In this document: positions 26,341 to 38,300 of the stretch, one piece after another | Numbering within the stretch: the stretch's first letter is position 1 | How the letters are laid out: every line of letters begins with the position of its first letter | DNA from: Scatophagus argus | Taxonomy: Eukaryota; Chordata; Actinopteri; Scatophagidae | Direction of reading: 5' to 3' | DNA: 64,000 bases | NCBI RefSeq assembly: GCF_020382885.2 | Contig: NC_058495.1 | Location: forward strand, 6,255,627-6,319,626 | Made by a program: the position numbers and the translations under genes | Notes under the pieces: model-generated | The model's input: the letters and a program-made list of their open reading frames with translations, nothing else | The model's database searches: none | Told to the model about the DNA's origin: nothing

Positions 26341-29300
26341 TTAGTCTTTGACAAGTCTGTAGACATGATACTGAGCTCCATGCTCACTTGTGGAAACCTC
26401 AAAAACAAACGCTATACAGAGCAAGGTCTCCTGGGTGTCGCGGTTCGTCACCACCTGAGAAGCAAAGGAAAAAATGTTCAGTGAGAAATATGAAGCAGCA
26501 CAGTCTGTTTAAAACTACTGCAGTGATGAGTGAAGATGAGAATTTCTTGATTTGTTAAAGGAGTAGTTTCAATTTTTTGGAAATGCTCTCACTCTTTCTT
26601 GCTGAGGGTTAAAGGAGAAGATTCACACCACTGTCCCGTTTATACGCTTAATGTGAAGCTACCACCAGTACCACTGGTTAAAGACACTTTTCCCAGGACA
26701 GCGAAGGCTATTCATGAATATTTAACAAGAGTAAAACGTTGCTCATCCAGTCATAGCAAACAAATGTTCCTGACTTGAACAGACTGATCCAAAATTTCTT
26801 AGTTTAATCCAGTTATTTCTTAAGGATTTTATTGGAAGAATGTTAAAAGGTACATCACATTCTAAAGCAGTGATGACTTTGTCCACAGTGTAAGCCTGGT
26901 GTTTAGAGGACACTGGCTTCTGTGTTGTCAAAGCAGTGAACTTAAAACCTCTTTAAATTTTCATGGATTCCCCATCCTGGGAAAACAATATATTGCACCT
27001 GGTTAGCTTAACTTAGCATGAAGACAGGAAATGGGGAAACAAGTAGCTTGGCTCTGACTGAGGAACTAATCACTAATTCACAAATTATGTGTTATGTGTT
27101 TAAGCTATAGAAGAACCATTGCACAATGACATATTGTGGTTTTAAAGGGGTTATGTGCTATTCTAAGTTAAATAACCAGGTGGTTTTAGTGGCTTCCCAT
27201 TTGCCTACAGACTTCAGAGTGGTATCAATCATCTCATCTTTAAAGCAAGAAAGTGAATATTACATCTCTCTCCCTAAATGCCAAACTATTCATTTAAAGC
27301 TGTGTAGGATTTCGTGTAGTATACCTAAGTGGCAGAAATGGAATATAATATTGATAATTATGTTTTCATTAGTGTATAATCACCTGAAAGTAAACTAAAG
27401 ATTTTTTTTCATTGAAGGAGTAGGTCCTCTTCCACAGAGTTCCTCAGGTTGTACTGCCATGTTTCTGCAGTAGCCCATAATGGACAAAATAAACACTGAC
27501 TGCAGAGAGGACCTTTCATGTTTTTCTCACAAATTTAATGGCCATCATAGGAGAAGCCAAGAATAAAGGTGTTCAATTAGTCACAATCTGCAACCACACC
27601 ACTAGATGCTACTAAATCCTGCACACTGGAGCTTTGACAGTCTGAAAAAATCAAGAATATGTTACCTGTAGAATAGTGAAGTTTTCAAGAACACTGTTCA
27701 TCATGTATTTCTCAGGCAAGTGTTTGAGTTTGTGGATGAAGTTGATCATGTACTCGCACATAGGAGAGCGGTGGATCCTGTAAACACACTTTCCTCCCTC
27801 CATGCGGGCGTACTCTGTCTGAGACACACACAGTCAAGAACACCAGGTGTGAATGAGAGATGGTATATACATTATTTTAGAAGAGAATACAAAATCAATG
27901 CACGTTCTCACCTCTACTTTCTCGACAACCTGCTTGCCGAAAGAGCAGACTTTGGTTGAAACAGTGATCGTCATGTTCTCAAGGCTGCTGTACTGGCTGC
28001 TGACACCGTAGAACGAACCAGGGCCATCCTGCATGCCGCTGCTGTTCAGGTCAGCCTGCAGACAGCATACATTTAATCACATACATGATGATGCCTGGAT
28101 GTATTCATTACCTTCACATGAATTGTGAAATTACTACAAAGGAAAGTATTTTAGGGCGGCACGGTGGTGCAGTGGTTAGCACTGTCGCCTCATAGCAAGA
28201 GGGTTCCAGGTTCGAATCCCGGTCTGGGCCCTTCTATGTGGAGTTTGCATGTTCTCCCTGTGCCTGCGTGGGTTTTCTCCGGGTACTCCGGCTTCCTCCC
28301 ACAATACCAAAAACATGCACATTAGGTTAATTGGCTACTCTAAATTGCCCCTAGGTGTGAGTGTGAGAGTGTGTGGTTGTTTGTCTTTGTGTGTTGGCCC
28401 TGCGATTGACTGGCGACCAGTCCAGGGTGTACCCCGCCTCTCGCCCGTAGTCAGCTGGGATAGGCTCCAGCCCCCCCGCGACCCTGACGGATAAGCGGTA
28501 TAGAAAATGGATGGATGGATGGAAAGTATTTTAGTGGTGTTTTGTTTCTTTGGAACAATAAACCTTGGATGACAACATAACGTGTGTAGAGACAGTTCAC
28601 TGATATAGAGAAAAATGAAGGGTACAACATGAGGAAATCCACTGTGAAGTGCTTTCTGTATAATCTTGATTTACTTGACTGAGCTCAGAAAACCCACAGT
28701 TGTGTCATAGGAAACGGTAGTGGTTTGCAGGTAATAACATGACCCACCCAGAATTTAACAAGGAAGAAAGCATTCTGAGGGCCTTTCTCATACAGCTCTT
28801 TGAGCCCGCCCTTCTTCTCTGGGAACTTGTCGTAAATCTGCCGGATGTCCACAGCCTCGAGGAGCGGATCACTGTAGGAGGGGTTGGTCTGTCCAATGTG
28901 GACAAACAAGTGTTTGCTGTACTGGAGTGGACAGAGACAGGAGAGGAAAATGGTTAACCTCAAGAAGATGGGATGTAAAACTGAATGACATTCTGTTAGG
29001 TGGTTGAAAACCACTCTGAAATCAGATCTGTACTTAACATCACTTAAATATTAATATTCTCTTAACCCTTTTTTATACCAGATAGTTTTAGAACATCAGT
29101 ACAGTCCAACGGCAATGCCTATGTTTATTCAAAAAGGTATTGGATGGAATTTGATTTGCAGAAGCTCAATATTTAAAAAAAATCTGATCAGGATCAGGAG
29201 GAACATCCCTGCTTTGAGCTGAGCTCTGTGCAAAAGGATATATTCATAATTACTTCAAATAGAGGCTCAAGCCCAGTGGTACCCTCACCCTTTCCTGCCC

Positions 29301-32300
29301 TATGCTTGCTAATCCCATTCAGTAATCCATGTCTGAATGTGGGAAACTTTACTGTAAATTTTCACTCACGTTGTCTGGGTCTCTCTGGACCTCCATGAAG
29401 GCCGAGTACTCCAGCATTCGAAGCTTAGAGGAGGCAATGGTCCGGTCCTGCCACACTGGCACTGCAGTAGCAACCGGTGCAGGAGGAGGTGCCAAGGATT
29501 CATAACCTGGATGGCACAAACACACCAACATAACATATAAAAGTTATTTTTGGTTTCATCTTAGAAAACTACTCAGAGATTTTTACTTCATACTTACTTG
29601 CTATGGACTGTGGTACGGGACCTGAAAGGCTTGGGTATGGGGGCTGTGCAAAAGGTTTGATACTGAAAGAAAATGAGTGGTTCAGTGAGACAATGATTTC
29701 TACTGTACAGGGTCAGTATCACATGTCTCTGCTGCAGAGACCTACAAAATTTGATATATTTTTAATTGTGATAATCTGTTAGTCAAAGTGTAAGCATGTG
29801 TAGTTGCACCAGCTAGGCGTAAGTCCACCTGCTTCATTGTTTTTTTATTGATGCAAAATAGCATCAATTAATTATGCTTTTTCTGGCAAATCTACAAAAA
29901 CTGTTTCAAATATTCATATTTTGCGGAACTTTTTTCTGAGAATGCAAGCCAATGAGGATTTACCTTCTTTTTTCATTTTGTTCTCAGTAAAATTTGAAGC
30001 AGTTAATTTGCCTGGTGGTGTTTTACATCAGTGCAGGAAACATAAAGTACAATACAGTGTAGAAGAAGAGTTAGTGCTGCTGTGTGCTCACAGTTGGTCC
30101 TCGGCTAGGGGGAACTTACGCATGGCTGGTGCGGCCAAACCCAGGAGTCCTTCCCGGGTTGAGGTCTAGAACCAGCCTGGTGTGCAAAAATGTGATCCAT
30201 TAAACATGCCCTACAATAACCACTCGACATTAGACCTAACCCCCTCAGTCACATATTCATGTATTTACTCTCTCTCTCTCTCTCTCTCTCTCCCTCTCTT
30301 CAGAAACTAAATAAACCCTGATATCAGCCCACAAACATCTTGTGGGTTCGGTAGTGCGGTTTACTTACTCCTGAGAGGGTCCAGGCTGTCCTGGGATAGT
30401 AGACCAGAACTGGAGAGTGAGACATTAACATTGTTAATTTCTTTTGTAATATTAACGCCTTTTCGTCAGATCAAATCCAATTAGTTTGCTGAAGAACAAG
30501 TAAAATGTGTAGATGTGTTGTAATAGGAAGGAAATGAGTGGTGGGCTTACTCTGGTTGGTTGGTAGGGAGCAGGAGGCAGTGGTGGAAGGTGATTCTTTA
30601 TCATACTCGGGGAGACGATCTGCGCAGACGACAGTGCTGCCATGTTCTGCAAGGCTTTGTCTTTAGATGCCTGATCCTATAAATTGATACAGAAGAATGA
30701 CAGGAGTCATTCAACAGGTGGCACCATAACCTAACGCTGCATTAGAGTGCAGAGTAGTATATAGACTTCAACACTTTTCCATTTGTTGTAGCTGTTTGAT
30801 ATATCATTAAATAACTCATAAATACAAAAATAAACATATTCAATAACCTTAAGAAGAGCTAAGCTCTAAGTTACACTAAGCTTGGGTCAAGCAATAACAC
30901 TTTTTAGAAGGTAACTGTTTCAGTTATTCTCAAAACATAATACAGAGGACACTTTTAGAAAGCTGGACATACAGAAGCAAAGAGAAGAAGAGAGAATGTA
31001 AAGCAGTGTTGCTCCAGCGTTGGGATTTAAGCTTGGGTTACAAACAAATTGAATGTCAGTATGTTATTGGAATCACCACAGGAAAAAGAGAATAAAGAGA
31101 CTGCATTGGTTTGGAATGCAGATTTGCATGAATGTTGCACATAACAGTGTCTATATATCAACAAACTGAAGTTTAACTATGCAGATGGATGTAGCAATGT
31201 GGAAGTTAAAAAGCAGCAATAAATACACAAAGCCAACCAATTCATGTCAGTGATGCAAGAAGCATCAAAGCGTTCAGTTTACTATACCAAACAAAATGTA
31301 AAATGCATCCTCTTGCTCTTTTTTCATGTTTGCAAAAGAATGCACTTGAGCTAATTAAGCTATGATCTTGCATTTAAAGGAAAGATACCTCAGAGGCAAG
31401 ACCCCCTATAAAAGAGCGACACCTTATGCAAAGCAAGCAAGAACTTGGCTTTGAGGGGGGAGGGGATTGCACTACATCACTCAGGATGTGCAGCACTACT
31501 GTGTTCAAAGCGTGGCTGTTTCCTAAGCATTGTTTCATTACAGGATAGCAATGGGATGGGATGCCATGCCAGCAGAGGGCCATAGCAAAGGGGACAGTGG
31601 TGCTGTCAAACAAGCATATCATACAAGTCAGATCCACTTACCAAATTCATTGCCTGAATCAAAAAAGAGAGAGACGATTAGTACTATGCAGTTCTGAATG
31701 ATGTGTTAAGATTGAGCATTTGACTGCATTTCAGTCCAGGTTGGCCTCTTTTTTGTTTTATATTGTAGACATGCTGTGTGTCAGAATTCTATGTGTATAT
31801 GAACACAAAATGACTGACAGTTTGACCAGATTTAGAAGAACGCTTCAATACAAAATGATCAAAAAATTTTGACTATTTGGTATAGAAATTTTCCCAAACA
31901 TTTACATTAAATTCTAAAGGAAATTCTTGTTTTTTTGTATTTCATTATACAGCAGAAAAATCATCTTTAATTAATTGCCAGTAATTAATATAATTAATTT
32001 AAATCACATATGCATAATATCAAGCAAAGTGTAAGATTTTTAATGATATTTTCTCATTAAGTTCCCAATAAAAATCTGTAATCTGTGTAACTGGGAAATC
32101 CAGCACTCAACATTTCCACCAGAGGAGAAACCTTGGAGGTTTATGCAGCACAAGCCTTCGGTGTTATTACGTCAAATGTACAGCTGGTGCGACATGGCCA
32201 TTTTAGCACTCCATCTTTTTTGTCATGTTTGTTCAGCTGATGCTACAACTTCATTCTGTCCCCTAAAGGAATTAGTTGCTCTTTGAAATCCATCTGAACT

Positions 32301-35300
32301 TTATAGAATTCAGATAAACGTGAGTTTATTGAATGTGTGTTTCTTTTTCTTTTATCATTATTGTGCAACAAATATGTGTCAACGCAAACATACGCAACAC
32401 AATGCAAATGAGACGGTTGTATGCTCAAAAATAAAGAATTCCAAAAAGAACAAACCAAAACATGATTAATCCCTTGAAGCAGGAAGGACAAAAGAGACCA
32501 TACAGTATATTATAAACCTGATTTTATAACCTTTAATGCCATTATTTTATACCATATACTATTTATATGTAACACACCGAGTGTCAATGGAAAGTATTAT
32601 ATTGTTTATATGGGCTGACCCAAAAAAATTCTACAAATACGTTGGAAACATTATTCTTGATGCCCTAATGTGAACATAAATGTCCGGGCAGATAATGTGG
32701 TGGTCTTTCCCTGTAAGTCCTGTGAGTTCACTGATGAGGACCTCTGACTTCCAGACAAACAACGGGAAGAGAAGGGAAGTCATGGCTCACTATGCCCAGT
32801 CAAAAGTTGATTTTTCCTGCTGTACTTTACACAATCACTTCCCAGTAGTCAGAGTTTAAGGAGGTTGTCACATCCATTTCCCTTCAGATTATCAGAGCAA
32901 TCACAATTCACAAACACATCACAATTGTACTGAACTGTACTGTCCACTTCAGGATTAGGCTGCATAAAGGGTTAATTTAAGTTAAAGTTAGTACTACAGA
33001 ATGCCACAACGTCTTCGGTATTTACGCATGTCTGCATTATGTATATGTCAATATGCAAAAACAATGAAAAGCATGAGAAGAGATTAGAGGGAATGGAAAA
33101 ACCGCAGGACGAGTCAAAAGGAGTCACATAATGACAACAGACAAAGATTAACATTTTTCTGCAGTTTTGCAAAACAAGAACCATTAAGAAACTGTGGGTA
33201 TCAAAGTAGAGAGAGTTTCAGAGAAAGAAGAAGTCTCAGAGGAGTACAGTCTGCTGCAAAAGCATGGCTGGCTCAGGAGATAGATACATAGCTGGAGCAA
33301 CATGCAACTAAATGACGACATGTTAACTGTGCTCATCATAACGGCTTGTGCTGCATTCTTTGAAAGAAGAAGCTTCAGAATCAGCCACTACAGAGACAGC
33401 GCAATTAAGCCCCACCCACCCCAGAGGGGAAAACAATTCATCCCTCTCCACTGACTTTGTATTGCATGAAAGTGCCTGCTTGTCACTTCTGTCTGTTAGA
33501 AAACAACATAAAAATACCTGATTGATCCTGTGTGTTGAGGTGCACAACAAACACCCTGTAAAGAACCCTGAACTAAGTTACTATAAGCTGCCAGACAGAG
33601 AGACAAAGTTACAGGAGGCATTTTGTTGTAACAAACTCTGCAGTTTCATAAGAAATCTTTGTGGTGTAACTTGCTAACCAACAGTTAGCTGAATCTTTTT
33701 TTTTTTTAAGCAATAACTGAAACTTGTTGCTACAACGCTGGCTGTGAGAGACCTGATATGAATCTGTTGTTGTTAGAATAAGTCGTTGGTTAAAGGCAAA
33801 AACAGCTGATTTATCAAACAAAAAGGAGACAGAGAGTACACTAACTGCTGCAAAGCATTTTGTACATTTTTTTAGGGCATTTTGCGAGTGTTTCAGCCCA
33901 GAGGTAGCGTGGCGTTTATTGTTTTCCCCTTTGGTGGGCATGGTTTTACAGAGTATGATGCGTTACGGTCTGTTGCTACACTTCACTGTGGGTGGATGAC
34001 ACTTACCTAACAGTTCATGCAGCTCTAACATACAGAAGTAAAAATGCTGGTTGGTTCTGGTGGTGCCCCGTGGTATATCAGAGAAGTTACTCCTTAAGAG
34101 GATTTCTGATTTACTGCTCAGCAATGTATTTTTCTTGCAAAGCTTGCATCCAGTTATCTGGCAATAACTGGCCTTGCACAAAAGCAAGGAGTGATAACAA
34201 TGCGCATAAATTAGCAGGTTAGTGCAAAGCCAAGCCTTTGACAGCCCAGCCGAGCCCGCGGTGAAGCGCATACCTTTAGCTTTGACTGGATCTCGCGAGA
34301 TTTTCTCCGGGCGAGAACCTGCAAGTGGCTAGAAACCTGCACAGAAGAATAGCCAAGAGGAGGGAAGAGGAAAAAGAGACAGGGAGAGAAAAGACAAGGG
34401 AAGAAAGAGAGAAGCCGTAACCAAAAGAGGAAAGAGACCCCCAGTCAGTGTTGCCGAGAGGCAGGTTTGCGGCACCTACCTTTATACCCGCCTGGTATTC
34501 ACGAACTTTCTTCCGTGCTAACACCTGTATGTGACTAGACACCTAAAGGAGTGTGAAACAGTTTTTGAGCACAAAAAAAACAAAATGAGCTCAGATGAGC
34601 TCTCACAAACACGCATGCGAGTGCAGAAGTGTACACACATATAGAGATAACATACACAGTGAGAGTTCTAAAATGATTGGCTGGCTATATTCTGTATTTT
34701 CTTATTACTAGAGATGCACCGATCGACCAGCCAGGGACCAGAATCGGATGGTTTTCATCGTGCTCGGCGTGGACCGGAGACCGGCTGGTCAGTCTCCCAT
34801 GTCTCTGACTCCCAGACGGTCTGTTTTTACACATGTACCACACATCACACACACGACGGCGCTGGCAATAACTTCACAGCCGCACGCTAAAATAATTGGT
34901 AACCATGAGTGAAGAAGACCTAAAGCTCGCAATTCGTAATACATGTAAACCGCGTGAGATTACCATGAACGATCGCAACAACAAACCTAATAAGATGCTT
35001 AAAACACCATCACCCATCTGAACATGCCCAGTTCGAAGAAACTAGCAAAGGAAAAGCAGCTAAAGCTAAAGTTAGCCAGAGCTCAGTGCCAGACACAAGC
35101 CAGCAGCCTCTCCTCTCTTTCCTTGGTATGAGCAGTGAAAAGACCAAAGCCATTATGAGGAAAGTTATGGAATTCGTGACCCTGGGTGATGAGCCGTTTT
35201 CCACTTGAGAACGGAGGCTTCAGAAATCTGATAACTTACATCGGCCCTGGTGAAATTATAAACATACTGTAAAATGATATATGTAACTGACATTTGTTTC

Positions 35301-38300
35301 TTATATAAATCTGTTGCACCTGGTTCTGTTTGGTAAAGTGAAATATGTCAGATAAAGTTGGGTGTACAACTCATTTTTAGTTAATTGTCATTTGTAACTT
35401 TTTCCAGTTGCTTTATTTTGAGAGGAAACTGTAAAGTTTAATAATTTCTTTTATTATGAAAGCAAAAATTTGCATTGAAGAAAAAATAATTTTTGTTTGT
35501 ATATGTGGTCAATTATAGTTTTTAGAAATCGTAATCACCAAAAATCTGAAAAAAATTGGAAATCAGAATAGGCCAAGAAAACTGCAATCGGTGCACCTCT
35601 TTTTTTAACAAGTCTCAAGAATCAAAAAACCAAAATGCTAACACAGATTGCCTGTTTAGCTGAAGTCTGATTATTCCTCATAGACCTACAGTGTTGACCA
35701 TAAACTACTAAAAATACATCAGTTAGCCACACATTGTCTATTTTAAATCAATGTCATATATGCCAACCTGATGCTGTACATAATCACTACAGCATCAAAT
35801 GGGTATTAATCCACAGCTGAAACTAGTTCCAACAAATGTACTGTTTACGCCCGTCTGAGTAATGTTTGATATAAATTACAGAGCCCAACTTGCTTTTTTT
35901 TGAAAATGAAACTAAATATTTGTGAACAACTTTTAACGATGTTAAAAGAATTAAAGTTAAATAAAAGTTAAAGTTAAATAAAGAATTGTTCTTTAAATAA
36001 TTTGTAAAACACTTTTATGTAATTAAGAATGACATCAGTAACTATGAATCCTTGCTGCAGTAATTGACAGTTTTCACCCTTGTGGTGATGCACATCTCGT
36101 ACTGTTGCGGTTATTCTAATCCAATAAGTAATTCAAATTTGTTTACCTGTTTTCTTGTGCGGGTTTTGCCCGTCCTCAGTTTGATGTACCTTGCTATCAA
36201 TTCATTGCGACCTGTAACAAAAAACAGAAAGCAAGATCACATACAAAACAACAACAACATAAGAATGCATAACAGAAGATGTAATATTTGTACATGACTG
36301 GTATAGTACCCTGAATTGGACAGAAGGTGGCACTCTTGTCATATCTCGAATACACAACTTATGCCTAAAGAACAGCAAAGTGGCCTTTCCCAGAGCTCCT
36401 CAGACCCAAGGCAAACACACTCTTGTCACAGGTCACCGTAACACCTCTGTTTCCTCTAGGAGATCATATTTCATAGATTCATTTTCTTATTTTAAGTAAG
36501 CAATGTATTGAAAAGGTTGACTACTCCCAAGTTTTCATTAACTTTCACACCTCCTTACTGTCTGTTCACATGGCCCTGTAGCCTAATTACAGATTGCTTA
36601 GAAAACAGAACCATGTTTTTCATGACATAACATCTACTCTCAACATTCTGCACAAACAGGTTGTGCAGGGAACGGGCATCTATTCAGGGCTTCCATGGTC
36701 CTCTGTACATTCAGTGCAGTGCATGAGATTTAACAAAGGCTGCCTCTTCAGCCAAACACAGCTGGGGTCCAGCAAAAACAAAATCATGTTTGGTGTATTA
36801 TGTTGTCTCAAGGCAAAATCAGTCCATCTGTCTTTTTCACTTCTTTTCTGTGCCAAGTCACGTTTATGGGGTTTCTGTGGCTTAAAATTGGGCCAAAGGG
36901 AGAGGTTGAACCACTGTGTCATTATGAATAATGACCTAAACTCTTCTAAACTTGCTGACAGAAATTTAAACCAACACAAACTGGTCAAGATGTGCCTTCT
37001 TAAACACACACAGACACACTCAACAGACTGTGTGTCTAAGAAGTCTAAGGTTTAACAGTCCTCAGAGTATCCAGACACATAATGACAGGAGAAACAAGTC
37101 CTGTTTTTTCACACACTCTTAAGTACTTGGCCTCCAGAAGGCCCTGGTTAGAGCAATTACCATAAAAGTACTGCAGGCCATCTCCAGCAGGCTTGCAGCA
37201 CTCACCATACTCCAACCAGTCGGGCCGGCGGTTAGCCAGCAGAGCAGAGCTGAACCGTCTGCCGATACTGAGCTAGCCCGTCCCCCTCTGCCCCGGGCCA
37301 AGGATGGACACGCCCGCTCCAGCGCCTCCGCATTCCTAGCATTCCTCTAAGCCTGTCACATCTGTGCTAGCCAGTCTGATTGGCCTGGGCCTGTGAACAC
37401 AGCCAGAGCTTGGGCGAACACACACACAGTCATATGCAGCAGCACTGGGACAAACAGGGGTTAGAGCCGGGGTGAGGGCCATTAGGTTGGGGTGGGGGGG
37501 GGTCATCGATTAGAGGGGCAAAAGGGGCAGCTGATGCTGTAACTCTTGGAGGAAACACAAAGACATAACTGTCTCTGCCAGCAACTGCCACCTGGCAGCC
37601 AAGCAGGCCTTTTTCCCAAAACAACATCACTGTGTGACCCTGCACTCAACGGACAGCAGCACCTGCTGCTGACCATCCCAGAAGAGGATGGCAGAGAAAG
37701 AACAATGCCAGTTCGACCCCCATGCAACTGTCACTCTCAATCTCTTCAGCTGGAGGGAGTGGAGGGGGGGGCGTTCTCAACCACAGAGTTCTGCTGTGGA
37801 TTTCACAGATATCTCTTTGCAACGTTCTGTATTCTGAGATACAGTATAAACAGCTGTTACAGAAATGTCTGAGAAAGATAAGACCTTCTCTAATAATGGT
37901 GAGGTGGAGTGTAATGCAGTGCTGCTTTCAGGACTCTCCAAGCAAGAGAGCCTGATCTGAGATTATGAGATTCCGAAACAAAGCAAAACCTCTTATTCAC
38001 AATGTTATGGAACTTTTCATTTAAAAATGTCAAACCATGTTTTTTTTTTTTGTTTTGTTTTTTTCTTTCTTCAATAACAGCGTTGAGCACAGAAATTGTT
38101 GGTAATGCGCGGTAAATCAAAGATGCCTTTTGATCTTCTGTTGAACAGCGCAGTTCTGTGGTTGTGAGCAGAGATGATATCTTCAGTTTTTCCACAACAT
38201 CTGGTTGGTTTGTCATATTTTAAACCACTGCTTTTGTTGTATGTGATCTACAGTTTGCTGCTGAGACCTCTTTGAAGTGAGTCAGGCAAGAAAGTTGAAT

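Noticed and set aside
28249..28494. Open frame of 81 codons on the + strand
   Set aside because: It lies wholly inside the SINE and has no independent coding sense.
34900..35210. Possible ZBED-type gene in the hAT element
   Set aside because: The BED-like peptide is broken by frame changes and most of the transposase is missing, so it is annotated only as part of the mobile-element relic.
36594..37055. Open frame of 153 codons on the + strand in the tead3 intron
   Set aside because: Among the longest frames in the window but without recognisable domain, codon pattern or splice context; AT-rich intron sequence gives such frames by chance.
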